NCBI GenBank assembly: GCA_027946555.1
Contig: JAPEVC010000105.1
Coordinates: forward strand, 1-64,000
From: Gnomoniopsis sp. IMI 355080
Lineage: Eukaryota > Ascomycota > Sordariomycetes > Diaporthales > Gnomoniaceae
DNA: 64,000 nucleotides
Direction of reading: 5' to 3'
In this document: piece by piece, positions 34,370 through 45,928 of the stretch
Numbering within the stretch: the first letter of the stretch is position 1
Layout of the letters: each line of letters starts with the position of its first letter
Translations under genes and position numbers: made by a program
The notes under the pieces: model-generated
Database searches by the model: none
What the model was told of the DNA's origin: nothing
What the model saw: the letters and a program-made list of their open reading frames with translations, nothing else

Positions 34370-35528
34370 TATAATTTACTGCAGGGAGCATGCACGCTGT
34401 TCAAGGAAAACGGCAGAAAGATGGAGTCGAGGGCATCAACATGCTAAACCCTCATGCGAGAAATCCTCAGTTTTATGAGATCTACCCGAGACTGTCATGA
34501 TTATAGAGTGAAATCGTATTACATCTCCTTCTGGTGCATACAATCATAGTGAGATGATATTGATTGGGACCTTGAGAGTGTTTTTGACAGCTGCGGAGTG
34601 GTAGTGTAAGTGGATCCTTTGCCAGGTAGCATTGCACGCCGGCGCTTATGCAGGAACATCCCGGTCAGGCCGTGTGAACAGCTACAGTTTTGCATAGTCG
34701 TGGTATGTCTTTGAGGCGTTCGCTTTCTTTTACAAGAAGGTCAGCAATTCTCGAAACCAGGTATATCCTACATGTTCACTATCGGAGCTGTGGGTATCCT
34801 GCTCACTCTTTATACCATGGTTGTATAAGAGGTATCTGAGAAGGGCTGATCAGTCTGATTGTCAGCCTCAACAGGCTGCGCCAAGAGGGCCTTCTAGGCA
34901 AGCACAAGAAACATTCGGTAGCGATATGTGTATTGAACTATGTCTTTACCTCCTTTCTAACGGAGAAATAATTATGTACCTCCCGTAGACGCAGAATCAC
35001 TCCTCCGACAGCGAAGATAAAACAGCCATGATATCCAGCAGAAAGTGCATCCTGAAACGCCAAACTTGCGAACATTTTGCGGTTGGGGATATCAAAAGGT
35101 CGCAGAGCAAAAGGCAGAGCGGAAAACTCGAAAAAAGTACAAGCAACTAGAAAAGCCAGTGTCGTTGTTTCATGACGGAGCCGCAACCCCCACAGGTAAA
35201 GATGGCGGGAACTGGAGGGAGTCGCCCATGGATGCGGCAAGGCTTTCCATGTGGTGCTGAAGTTGGCCCCCAGACTCTGCTATGGTGATTGTAGCGGTCT
35301 TGCGTGGTTGTGAATATTGCTCCGACACCCACAGCGCGACCTGTCCGTCTCGTCCTGTGTTTCCGGTGAGGAGGGTGGGGCCAAGAGACATCCTTTGCCT
35401 ATCAAAGCTTTTGTTCTCGCCGTGGTTTTGGTACTTGGTTCAAGAACTTGCCACGTCGTTCGGGTCATGTAGTGGTAAAGAGGCATCGAGTGCCATAATT
35501 ACTCGGTCGTCCATATATCTACATCCAA
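34370..35528. other. Intergenic, HET promoter
   Basis: Only short frames. Nothing supportable beyond promoter and 3' flanks. Confidence 0.4.
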
Positions 35529-37004
35529 CTAGTCCTTCATCTTGACGTAGTTGCTTGGGAACGAACCGTGTTTCGTACCAATCATTCCGGTCCTATGCAA
35601 TAGTCAGTTCAACAGGACTCAAACAAAGAGTCCTTCTTCTGGAGGATACATACCACCAATCATTATCACTGTCCGTCTTCTTCAGTACGGTGATAACATC
35701 GCCCTTCTTGAAGCCCAAATCCCCAGGCTGCTCCGCCTCAAAGGTATATAACGCTACCGCCTCGTTCTTCTTGATCGCTTTGCTCTGGAAGTTCGGTTTC
35801 GGCGCTGCCGGCCGGCCCGGTCCTGCCCGCTTTTCCTCCGTCTGGAAGGTACTTGATCGCGACCCGGCACCAAACTGCCGCGGCTGTGCATCGTATACGT
35901 CGTCCTGCCACGTGCTTGCGCGTTTCGGCGCGCCAAACTCTGCCGCACCGCTATTACCACCGTACGTGGAGTTGCGTGAGTGGCCCTGGTAATGCTGTTG
36001 ACCCGTCACTACCGGGTCCACGTTCTCCTCAAAGACCGGCACGTCGTTGTACATGCCGTCGTCCACGCCAGCCCCGCTGCGATTCCCATTGAACGCTCTC
36101 GAGTTCAGAATGTTCAAGAGCGGTGCAGCTGCTGGTGGGGGCCGCTCGGAGCCTAGCAGTAGATCACGCGCAGCGATCGGCCGCCCGTACAGCTTGGTAT
36201 TGGCATCCTTGCGCTCAATAATTGCGCTACCTTCCAGACTCACGCCAGCAAACAAGCCCTTGGTTTTGCTGTACGAAAAGATGCCCGCAACACCGCGCAT
36301 GCTCGCTGCACCGGCAGCCTCGGCGTTGCGACCTACAGGTCCGGCAGCGAGGGAGACATTGCCGCCGAGGGTGAGGGAACCGGCAGTAGAAAAGTTCTTG
36401 ACGGCAGCGGCGTCGTTGAGGATGAAGACGAAATCGGTGAGCTCGAAGCCGATCTGGCCACCAAAACCGGCGCCACCGGTGGCGATCGCGGAGGGTGCGG
36501 ACCACGAGCCGTCGGGGAGGCGGGCGACGACGAGGCCGGAGCCGAATCGTGCGGAGCCGAGGAAGCCGGCTTTTATGACAGTGAGAATTGCGAGGCCCTA
36601 TTGAGGGGGGAAGAGAGAGTGTGTTAGTTTATTTATTGTGTTGGAGCTGTAGTTTGGCAGGCAGGGGAGGGTGGGGGGACGCACCTTTGCTTGCTGCAGA
36701 ACACTCGGTGGGATGACCTTGTCTGCACCAAAGGATTGTCGTGGATCAACAAAGGCGGCGAGGATCTTGCCGCACTTTTTGCACTCCGCTTTGGTTGAAG
36801 AGAAACGTGTTAGTTCATGGATATTCTAGTAGGACCTTGGTTCGCCATGGTGGTATGAAGTGTGGTACAAATGACACCTGGTGGCTGATGGTGACCCAGC
36901 AAGGTGGGAGCGGGGAAGAGAGAGAGAGGCAGAGAGTCATGAAGATAGGACGATGGGATGAATTTACCTGACAGCGACGACGGCAGAGGGTTGTTGATAC
37001 CCAT
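35529..37004 (-). CDS. YSC84/SYLF-domain and SH3 protein (actin and endocytosis)
   Basis: Four exons (36968-37004, 36685-36788, 35654-36597, 35529-35592) give 382 residues. The N-terminal SYLF (Ysc84) domain begins MGINNPLPSSL, as in yeast Ysc84/Lsb3, with KVIPPSVLQQAKGLAILTVI, FGSGLVVARLPDGSWSAPSA and GFGGQIGFELTDFVFILND. A proline/glycine/serine-rich linker follows. A C-terminal SH3 domain reads AVALYTFEAEQPGDLGFKKG and DWWTGMIGTKHGSFPSNYV; its last 21 residues are on the final exon. The protein binds lipid and actin through SYLF and Las17/WASP-type proline motifs through SH3 at endocytic patches. An additional in-frame ATG lies two codons upstream at 37010. Residues ECKKCGKIL form a CxxC absent from the yeast protein as I recall it. 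Confidence 0.93.
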
Positions 37005-38070
37005 TCCCATTTCTTGACGGGTGGGAGCGTACAATGGGAGTAGTAGGTGGTATGCGACTCGTGAGTGAGGGAGATGTAAAGCTAGAATAGGCAGCTGGAG
37101 GATGTCGTAAAGATGGAAGTCGACGTCAGCTGCGCAGTATTGGGAAAGTTGAGGCAGGGATCGAATTGGAGAAATACGCGGATGGATGCGGAGTGAAAAG
37201 GCGACAAGGAATATCAGTAGGTACGCGCGGGTACGGCGACAGCCCGAACGAAACTTATGGGGCCTCCCGCTAGAGTTGCTGCAGTGAAACAATGTGTAGA
37301 TGGATTGGCTTCTTAGGACGTTTGTGCTGAACTTGTTATACTACGGACGGATACACAGGGTAATTATCCTGAATCACCTGCACTTCATCAACCGCCACAG
37401 GCAGGCTATACACCTACCTTAAGTATGATAGCTACCTACGTAGTCATCATAGGTGTAGGTACCAGCCAGGCTCAGCCTAACCCGGTAAGTCCGGCAGCAG
37501 CACAACTACCTAATTACTGCGCCGCATTCAGGCACCTGCACTTTACAACTGTACTCAAGTCGGATTGCTTCCAGATTCCGAGGTCCGTCCAGGTTGGTGC
37601 CTGATACATACCTCTCTAAAGGCTAGGGTACCTGGTAAGTTACCCACTCAACGTACAGTGTTATACGAGGCTGCCACTTGATCCTCACCCTCGTTCTCCA
37701 AAAACCCCCAAGATCTGCTGTGGCTAAGGTATTCACAGCACTTGAGAGCACAGCCACACCGTCACACCCAAGCCGCCAGCCTTACTAACGCCGTCAGTAT
37801 CCACTCCGTGCACGCCCCCCTTTCCTGTCCTGGTTTCTCTTTGTGAGACGCAATTCCCAAACGCCGCCGCGTACCCACGTGAAAGACAACCACGACGACG
37901 ACCATAGCCCTCTTTCTCTCCTCTCTGTGAAATCTCCTTTCGCAAAAAGCAAGCAAGCGATTGCGCGCCATCGGCGAGTCAAAAAGAAACAAACAAAGAA
38001 GCCAGCCTTCTTCATCTTGGGAAAGAGTCCCCCCAAAAAGATCGGGCCCTCCCCCCCTCAGCCAGCCAAA
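37005..38070. other. Divergent promoter between YSC84-like and SNARE genes
   Basis: About 1.07 kb without a supported gene. It contains ACCTACCTTAAGTATGATAG and related ACCTACGTAG repeats near 37411-37445. The right end is the leader of the SNARE gene. Confidence 0.45.
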
Positions 38071-38521
38071 ATGTCCGAATCCTACGAGCGTGAGCGGCAA
38101 AATAACTCCCGCCTTGATGAGCTCTCCGCCAAAGTCTCGGCCTTGCGCGGCGTGACCATTGACATTTACGACAATGCCCGCGCGCAGGATGTCATTGATA
38201 ATACAGTGCGTTGTCTTGCCTCCCCTTTTGCTTGCGCTCCGTCCCCATCTCTTTCTCCTCTTCTTGCCGCCACCCGTTTGGTCCCCAAAATTATCCCAAC
38301 CAAACCTACACAACGACACCTTCTTCTGAAATCATAGCCCCTCTCTGATCATTCAATAACAGTCCGATACCTTCTCGTCCATGCGCACTTCTCTCTCCGG
38401 CTCCGCCAACCGCCTCGGTCGCATGGCTGCCGCCGGAAACAAAGTCGCTATCCTGAAGCTGTCCGGAATTCTCATCGGATGCACCCTCGTGCTGTATTAT
38501 CTGTGGAAGCTCTTCGTTTGA
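38071..38521 (+). CDS. SFT1: Golgi Qc-SNARE of the Bet1/Sft1 type (97 aa)
   Basis: Two exons, 38071-38205 and 38363-38521, give 97 residues. The SNARE helix is RLDELSAKVSALRGVTIDIY with continuation ARAQDVIDNT across the intron to SDTFSSMRTSL and ANRLGRMAA. A C-terminal anchor (ILKLSGILIGCTLVLYYLW) ends two residues later, as in tail-anchored SNAREs. Yeast Sft1 works in intra-Golgi retrograde fusion and its close relative Bet1 in ER-to-Golgi fusion. Length, the TIDIYDNARAQDVIDNT stretch and the absence of an N-terminal extension favour Sft1, but Bet1 is not fully excluded. The 157-nt intron has a GTGCGT donor and AACAG acceptor. It is divergent from the YSC84-like gene. Confidence 0.88.
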
Positions 38522-39225
38522 AGAAAAAAAAAAACAAGGGCCCAAATTACCTGCGCTAGGTGGCATACACACGATGGGCCGCCACACAATAACGCGAAGG
38601 TGCCCCGCCCCACCGACTGATTTATTACGAGAATGGGACGGGGCTTTTAAGGAAAGAGCAGGATAATACTGAAAATTGGCGGGTGCGGATGCTGGACAGG
38701 GAAAATCGGCGGTTGATGGCTGAACTGAACTGAACACTGACGCCATGAGCGCCGGTGCCCGTCGATGCATTCGAGATGGTCGACGCGAGGGGACGAGTAT
38801 TCTTCCCGATCAGGTCCGGCATCATATACATGCTTGGGAAGCATCAAAGAGGGGTGCCGTCACGTACGAGTTCAAGCCGACAACTACTACGCGAGGTTTA
38901 ATATGGGAAACGAGGTGCAACGAAAGGAGGGTTAAGGCATAGCAATGGCGTTCGAGTGGTTTTCTAACCTTGGATTTTGGGAAGCACTTTGGTATATTAT
39001 CACCACAAGCACGGGCCGTAGCACAGATATGGACGGTACATATTGAACATTTGTTGCTGCGTGCTTTTTGGTCTACTCGTCCACCATGAAATGCACACAC
39101 CTCGTACCTCGTCTATCTTTCGGCTGCTGTGATCTTGATATGTGTTTGTTCGCAGCAAGCAATACTCACAGCCTGGCAGTTCCCAACAATTGCCACATCC
39201 TCCAGAATGGTTCTTTGAACACCCC
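38522..39225. other. Convergent 3' spacer
   Basis: 3' UTRs of the SNARE and ArfGAP genes. A short poly-A run at 38524-38535 directly follows the SNARE stop codon. Nothing else seen. Confidence 0.4.
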
Positions 39226-40961
39226 TTATTCCCACACATTCGAAAACAAATCTTCACTTCCCCCGACCCCCTTTCCACCGCCACTCCCCGTCGTAGGCGC
39301 CCCTGTGCTACTAGTCCACCCTCCAAACTCCTCATCCGCCGATACCTTGGGCTGCATAGCCAGCCCACCTGACGCTCCCGGCACAATCGACGTATTCGCC
39401 AACGAACCCCCACCCATGCTGCCCCATCCGCCAAAATCGTTAGATGACGCTTGCATGGCCGGCTGCGGCGTCGGTGCCTTGGCAGGCGGTGCGGGATCGG
39501 CCCAGGCATTGCCACCCCAGACGTCAGAGCCGCCGCTTAGAGAGGAGAGGGGAATGGAGGGAGTCGTGGTCGTTGCTGCTGGCGCGGGAGAAGGCTTGGG
39601 CTGGGAGAGATTGAAGACGGAGGAGGAGCTGGTCGTCGTCACCGGTGCGACAGGTGCCGGCGAGGAGGAAGAGGCAGAGAAATCAAACAAATCGTTCATA
39701 GCGGACGAGGATGCGGGCGCAGGGGTTGGTTTGGCTGGTGCAGTGAAATCGCCGAACCCACCGAAGCTGCTTTGTGCGGGTTTGGGCGACGGCGCGGCTG
39801 GCTTGGTATCGAAGAAGCTGCCGCCGCCGAGTCCTGAGAAGGCGGAAGAGGACTGAGGTGGTGGAGACTTGCTGCTCGACATGCCACCCAAGCTGGAGAA
39901 GGCCGAAGGGGACGACGTCGTAGGGCTCTTGTTGGATATATTGGCGAAGCTGAGGTTGCTGAACGCGTCGTTCAACGACGACTGCTGCTGTTGCTGAGGC
40001 TGGGGTGCGGCGTGGCCGGTAGGCGAGTGCATCGAGCCGAACGAGTTGGAATGAGAGTGAGATGGTTGCTGGGCCTGTTGCGGGCGGGGTGCGGTGGCAT
40101 ATAAGGAAAGGATGGACTGTTTCAGATCCGGGCGAGATGTGCCAGCTTGGGCTCCACCAAAGCCCGTGGTGCTTGCAGGTCGCGATGGCGGCGAGGGCTC
40201 CGAGCCAAGGAAGTCAAGTCCCAAAAGTGAGCTGCTGTTGGCCGGCGTGGCTTTGGGGGGCGCGGGGGCAGCCTTGGGCGGGACGTTGGAGGCGACGGGA
40301 CCGGCGGTGCTAGCACGCGGGATGGGGTCGTCGCCGCCGATGAGATCGAATGTGGCAGCTTGAGGCTGAGGGGTTGGCGAGGCTGACTGGCCGCCAGATC
40401 GGCGCAGGGATTCTTTGCGCTCAATGGTCTGTTTCTCCTTGACAAGGCTGAGGGGTACGTCGTCGTCGCCATCTGCGTCGAGAGACGCCGGATCAGGCAT
40501 GGGCCCATCCATGACCCATCTCTTGAGCTCATACTTTGTGCGGATAAAGTTCTCGATCTTGGCCTCGGAGGGCGTGTGGCCTGGTGCGAGTTTATCTTCC
40601 CAGTATTTGTTTGCGCGCGCATTTCCCCAGCTGAGAATGCTCTGCATCTGTTCGTCGGTCCAGGAATCGAGGTCGACGGACTTGACTCGGCTGATATGGA
40701 CGCCCATGCTTCGGTGGATGCCAGAACAGCGAATGCAGATGAAGACGCCGAGGTTCCAGCTTGCCCAGCGAGGATCTGTGTGATCGGGTGTGTCAGTAGG
40801 CGTTAATGGTCTCGTTTTGGCTCGGCACGTGGGATCTGCGTACGTTTGTTCCTCTTGCAGTCGGCGCACATCTTGTTGGGTTCGAGTTTCAAGAGGGACT
40901 TGAGCGTGGCTTGATTTTTGGCTTGCCTTTCGGCAGCTGGGTTGGGTGGCCGTCTCGACAT
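39226..40961 (-). CDS. ArfGAP-domain protein (Age2/SMAP type)
   Basis: Two exons, 40844-40961 and 39226-40775, give 555 residues. The ArfGAP zinc finger starts at about residue 30: MCADCKRNKHPRWASWNLG, then FICIRCSGIHRSMGVHISRV with the arginine finger, then SVDLDSWTDEQMQSI. The cysteines follow C-x2-C-x17-C-x2-C. The intron splits a histidine codon inside the finger. The remaining 400 residues are low-complexity serine/proline/glutamine/alanine with repeated short motifs such as LLGLDFLG, SSFGGFGDF, NDLFDFSAS and the end SEDLFSNVWE, which look like clathrin/adaptor-binding boxes. It stimulates GTP hydrolysis on Arf1 at the trans-Golgi or endosome. The gene is divergent from MsrB across a promoter containing a long poly-G tract. 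Confidence 0.92.
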
Positions 40962-41738
40962 GTTGGGCAGCGGTAGTGAGATTGGTTGTGGAGGGAGGTT
41001 GAGGGAAGTGGAAATGTAGCAAGAAGGTCAGACCGAGGTGGCTGCGGTCGTTGAAGTTGGACGAGGTAGAAAGGCTGAAAGGCAGTGATCTGTTCGGGCA
41101 CCAAAGGATGCAAGCACAGGCCCCTTGCGAGACAGCAACAGGGGCTTGAGGGGTACGCTAAAGAAAGCTGGGCGGGTCAAACTAGTAGTTGAATAGACTG
41201 ACTCAGCAGAACATCGACACTTCTACGACCTGCTACAAGGACGCGACTATAGGCAGATATGGATGTCAGAAAACGATGTGCATTTGAGCGTTGGTATCTT
41301 GCTTAAATAAAATAAAAAAAAACCTACACAGATGATTATGGACGACAATGACTTACTCAGCCAAATTTTTGCTAACGTTTTTGCAATAATTTGGTCGGAC
41401 TTTTCTCTTTTTCTTGGTTCGGGGGGGGGGGGGGGTGGTTGGGGTGGGGGGGGGGGGGGGGGGGGGGGGTGGTTGAGGAACATCCATTATAGGTACTTAG
41501 TCACATTCTTGGCGTTTCCGGAACGGTCCGGGCGGTGGATTGCAATGCATGACGTTTCTCCCGGAGTGGCGGATATCAAAGCCTCACAAGTATTTGTAAG
41601 TGAGGAGGCAATACATCTCATACATATATTCTCCTGTGATCACAACCTCACTTCCTGTACCTCGTCTCACTCTGACATACCATTTCCGAAAAGAACTCGC
41701 AACCCCATCAAACTCTTTAAAACCCCCCACCATCCTTC
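40962..41738. other. Divergent ArfGAP/MsrB promoter
   Basis: 777 bp shared by two divergent genes, with the poly-G block described separately. No further gene is supported. Confidence 0.5.
41421..41469 (+). repeat. Poly-G block (possible G-quadruplex)
   Basis: Runs of 15, 4 and 24 G are broken by TGGTT and T, i.e. nearly 50 bp of G on the plus strand, followed by TGGTTGAGG. The run lengths may be inaccurate because homopolymers assemble poorly. Confidence 0.85.
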
Positions 41739-42461
41739 ATGCGCTTCCAATTCTCCAGCGTGCTGCGAACACTCTACACTCTATCAAGCTTCACTCGAGC
41801 AACCAGAGCCGCACAACAAAACCCACTCCTGCGTTCCTCACCGCAGCACACAGCCGCACTGCGTTCCATGCCCTCCATCCCTCTCCTAGGCAGTCTCTTC
41901 AGCACCAAAGCCGCCGACGCCAACAAGATGACCTCGTACCCTGACAAGCGCACCGACGATGAGTGGCGCGCCGTACTGAACAAGGGTAAGGCAAAACTTC
42001 ACTAATCCCATTTTCCCCCTTCGTGCCCACCATCCAATCAATAATCTAAATTAACCTTTTCCCACCTCTCAGAGCAATTCCGCATCTTGCGCGAGAAAGG
42101 CACCGAAGCCCCCGGCACTGGTAAGTTTGACAAGCACTACCCTTCCGAGGGCGTCTACACCTGTGCCGGATGCGAGGCCCCGCTTTACAAGGCCTCGCAC
42201 AAGTTCAGCAGCGGCTGCGGCTGGCCCGCCTACTTTGATAGCATCCCGGGCGCCGTCGTCCGCCATGAGGACCGCTCGCTCTTCTCGGTGCGGACCGAGA
42301 TTGTCTGTGCCAATTGCGGTGGCCACCTCGGCCATGTCTTCAAGGGCGAAGGGTTCCCCACGCCCACGGACGAGAGGCACTGTGTTAATTCGGTCAGTCT
42401 GAACTTTTCACCCGAGGATAAGGTTGTCACGAAGGGTGAGGGTGAGGCGAAGAACGAGTAG
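41739..42461 (+). CDS. Peptide methionine-(R)-sulfoxide reductase MsrB
   Basis: Two exons, 41739-41985 and 42073-42461, give 211 residues. The catalytic domain shows both structural zinc pairs (YTCAGCEAPLY and VCANCGGHLGHVF), the fold motif GCGWPAYFDSIPGAV and the catalytic cysteine in ERHCVNSVSL. The first 63 residues are basic, serine/threonine/arginine-rich and nearly free of acids (FSSVLRTLYTLSSFTRATRA), a mitochondrial presequence pattern. An in-frame ATG at 41928 (MTSYPDKRTDDEW) would give a 148-residue cytosolic form, so dual targeting by two starts is plausible. It repairs oxidised methionine using thioredoxin. The C-terminus is a short charged tail (TKGEGEAKNE). Confidence 0.93.
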
Positions 42462-42988
42462 AGTTTTCTTGCAAGACAGGGAAGCGAGACGAAGGAGCGG
42501 TGGATTGTCTTTCTCCAAGGAGGGTCGGTGGTTGAGAGGCGAGGCGTTTAGGTGGTGAAACGCAGCTCTGGCTGTGACTCGTGAGATAAGTCCTGTGAGG
42601 CTACGATTATATCAATACAACGTTTGATCATTAATTAATTGCGTGGCCTCGATTCCGGATGGTTAAAGGGCGCAACAGGAAGTTTCACTGTAGAGTATCA
42701 AGAAATGAATGTGGATTGTAGCTTCAATGGTTTTTTCAATTTTTTGAATCACCCTTTTTCGAGGTTCTTTATTTTTAGTTCGCTAGTGACTTCCACTGAA
42801 GGTGAAGCCTGTCGGAGGGGAAAGGCAAAGCAAATCGCTCCCGCCGACAGGCCTCACCAGGTGAAAGAATAGGAGACAAAAATACAGGAAAAAGAAACAT
42901 GAGAAGCATACATGATAACAACCAAACAACCAAGTTCGTTGTACCTTTAAGCACACGGGGTTTCCATCAAGAAAACCAACCGAATACT
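42462..42988. other. Convergent 3' spacer
   Basis: 3' sides of MsrB and the acidic zinc-ribbon-like gene. Nothing else seen. Confidence 0.4.
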
Positions 42989-43951
42989 TTACTCTTCCTC
43001 AGACTCAACAGACTCCTGTCGGACCCTCCGGGCCTCTTCGGCCATCTTGGCTTCCATAGCCTTCCGAACCTTCTTCAACTTCCTTTCGGCCTCCTTCTCT
43101 GCCTTCCTCCTGTCCTTCTTTTCTGCCTTTTTCTTGGCCTTCCTTTCCGCCTTTTCCTTAGCCTTGAATGAAGCCTTTGCCAATGCGCGGATCAACGTTC
43201 TCAAGACGAAGAGCGCATCCTCAGCCCGACAGATTACTTGCTCTTCAGCAGACAATTTGTAACTAGGGTCGTTTTCCTCCTTCGTCCAGATCACGCACTA
43301 CTTGCAGCCTTGGCGAGCGTTGCCCTGACGTCCTTTGTCGCCCGTCTTGCTGGTCTGGTTCTTAAGCCAAGTGCAATGGGGGCAGTAGAATTTCTGGGCT
43401 GCCTTGCGTGGGCGGCCACGACGCGGTTGTACTGGCAAGTTTGATCCAGATTCTGCTGTGCGTTCAGCCTTCTTGCAAACCTCAATCGCTTTGTGGAGCG
43501 CCAATGGGTCCATTTGAGCCCAATTCGTGGGCAGGCCACGCCACCAGTTGTTGATGTCGTCACGGAGCTTTTGGGTTTCGTCTACTCGTACGTCCACTTC
43601 TTCTTCGTCGTCGTCGTCGTATTCGTCGTCGTCTTCGTCGTCGTAGTCTTCGTCTTCGTCGGATGACACGCTTGAATCAGTGTCTTCGTCGGATGACTTG
43701 TCTGAATCAGTGTCTTCTTGGTCCTGTCGCAGACGCTTTGAGGCTTGTGACTTGGAAGATATGTTCTCCCGGCTTGTAGACTCCCGGTCCTCGCGCTGGC
43801 GCTTCAGGACACGGGGCTTTAAGGCATGGCCCTTGGAAGGGAAACGGATGGTCTTGGGATAGACATTCTCCTTATCCTCGCACTTGCTGTTCTCTTGGAC
43901 GCCCACCTGGGGAACAGCGCGGGGCGGAGCACGGGTGTTGGTAGCATCCAT
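42989..43951 (-). CDS. Acidic zinc-ribbon-like protein interrupted by an in-frame TAG
   Basis: From ATG at 43951 a frame of 217 codons ends at TAG (43298-43300). The same frame then runs open for another 102 codons to TAA at 42989. The first part has a basic N-terminus, an acidic block (DEDEDYDDEDDDEYDDDDEE), an AT-hook-like PRRGRPRKA and a half zinc ribbon FYCPHCTWLK. Just before the TAG is GCK and just after is CVIWTKEENDP, so the second CxxC pair exists only if the TAG codon is bridged. The rest of the extension is a lysine/glutamate coiled coil (FKAKEKAERKAKKKAEKKDR). It is probably nuclear and DNA- or chromatin-linked; the family is not recognised. Readings: recent nonsense change (CAG to TAG), sequencing error, or readthrough. 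A 39-nt intron over the TAG (GTAGTG..CCTAG) is possible in phase but would delete the second cysteine pair. Confidence 0.65.
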
Positions 43952-45928
43952 GATATCTTCGACCACTAGGGACCGTTGATAGATAAGGTATGTGCAGATA
44001 TAGCACTTAATAGTATGGATCAGTAAGAGTGATAGTAGTAGAGGCACTAGATGATGATTTTGACTAAGCTCTAGTTGCCATGATGATTGGGAATGACTGC
44101 GGGTGAGGAGGGAAGGGGACAAGAATCTCGCGCCCACTCTAAGACAGGCAGGCCACACATTTATATTCACCCGTCAGACAAGCTCATGACCTGAAGACGA
44201 GCAGGACGCCTAAAGGGCGCCGTCGTTGGAAAGCACGTTGGGGCTTGCGACGGCGCCGAAATGTACAGCTTGTGAGAGAGGTATGACGGAAGTTGGTCGC
44301 GACGGCGTGTATAACATGAGACGGGGGAGGGGAGGAGATAGTGTACTTTGGATACATGTCTCAGCCCTCGTGGATTATATGTATCTGTTGAGCGCCCAGA
44401 GCGTGCACCTGCCTTCAAGAAGTTACCTGGTGTTAATCAAAACAGCCCACGGGGTAGCCTTGAGCGTAAACACCCTCTGCATCTGTTTGAAATATCAAAT
44501 TATCAACCATGGAGCCCATGTTGCCCTCAATCGCGTCGCTGAGGTTCTTGTCGAAAGGTAGCGAAATAGTGACGAGAGACTTGTGTCCTGGTCGTATCTT
44601 GGTGTATCTTCCAGGCTAGAGAAACCTAGCCCGTTGACAAAAGTCTTTACCAGCGGCCGTGCAGGATCTTGCTGTCAGCTGCACCTGCAAGGCCTCGGAG
44701 AAGGTGCGATGAATTACCATCCAGCTTGAGTGTCGCCAGCTCTCAATCTTCTGCCGACCCTGCACGGGCTTGACCAACAGCCAAGCATGGTCACTGCACG
44801 ACACAACTCAACGTCATGACGGTTATTAGAGGCTGTGGACATCAAGATGACCTCTCTCCAATTGGAAGAGCATGCCCACTACTCAGTGCTGACCCATAGA
44901 TCAACCTTTTGATCAGTAGTGTATTCGTAGATACCATCAAATTGCATGCCCGTATACATTCCATGATGTTCATAGACCTTTCCCAGACATTTATTGAGGC
45001 TGTACTCAACGAAGGATCAGCATCCCGCATCGGCTCCGTCCGCGTGTGACGTGCACGCGTGGATGTGACCCATGTATTGCACATGCCAGTAATCACACAG
45101 GAGAGGCCGACAACTAAGAAACTCAGACCATCGAAGCCTGGGAAATTTTAGGGCACACAAAAGTTCCTGCCCCTACCCTAGAAATTGCCATAAGGAAACA
45201 GGGATCGGAGATCGTCTGCTTTCCTTGTACCCATGCACAGGGAGCTAGAGGAGCACTTCTCGCACTTGTCAATCGATCCCATGGTACTTCGGGGGCTGCA
45301 AGTACCCTGCCCATCAGACGGCCGCGTCGGTGCTCGGACCAGGCCCGTCTTCAATGTTGACTGGGAAACGGGCAGTGACAACAGAGACACGTGGTGTGGT
45401 GTGCTGATGCTAGACACAGCGGGTCAGGGAAAACGGCGTTAGCGTATGGAGCATCAATGTGACACCCTGGTGATGCTCTTCCATTTCCCTGATCTCGAGT
45501 CAGGCCAATGTACACAGTGAGCCTTGCAAGCAGCCCGGGCTAGGCCAGACCCCATTCCGTTCCAATTTAGCATGTCCATCGTAGACGGGCTTGGAGTAGA
45601 TGAAGGCTAACGATCGAACATGCTGTGTTCATCTCGTCGTGACCTTTCCCAAGGGGAATGCTGGAAGAAGTTACATGGCATGCCAGCCCTCCCTGGCTCA
45701 AGACATGTTGCATGACCAAGCTGGCGACTTGGGTGTGATAAGAAGAGCGACGAGGACCTATGACTTGGAAGAGGAGATCGATTGAGTTGTCTGACAAGAA
45801 CTATCTGCCAGGATCAACAACCCATCGATGACACTCTATATAGCCAAGCACGATCCCGCACTGATACTGCATGCTGTCCATCTAAACAATTGAGTCATCT
45901 CCCTGGACCTCATGTCTCCATCATGGCC
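43952..45928. other. Intergenic, no gene seen
   Basis: The frame running upstream of 43951 to 44170 is probably leader. Other frames, including a short cysteine-containing one near 45178-45280 (-), lack support. Confidence 0.4.

Noticed and set aside
37762..38319. 185-codon minus-strand frame
   Set aside because: Antisense to the leader and first exon of the SNARE gene, whose product is clearly recognisable.
41247..41483. Proline-rich minus-strand frame over the poly-G block
   Set aside because: The proline run is just the antisense of the poly-G tract, not a protein.
43258..43298. 39-nt intron removing the TAG of the acidic protein
   Set aside because: In phase, but shorter than nearly all fungal introns, and it would delete the second CxxC half. 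Kept only as an alternative.
43952..44170. 73-codon N-terminal extension of the acidic zinc-ribbon-like protein
   Set aside because: It gives a hydrophobic, tyrosine/leucine-rich leader unlike a nuclear protein. The later MDATN start is preferred.
45178..45417. Possible metallothionein-like exon (CEKCSSSSLC)
   Set aside because: No cysteine-rich continuation in any frame downstream.
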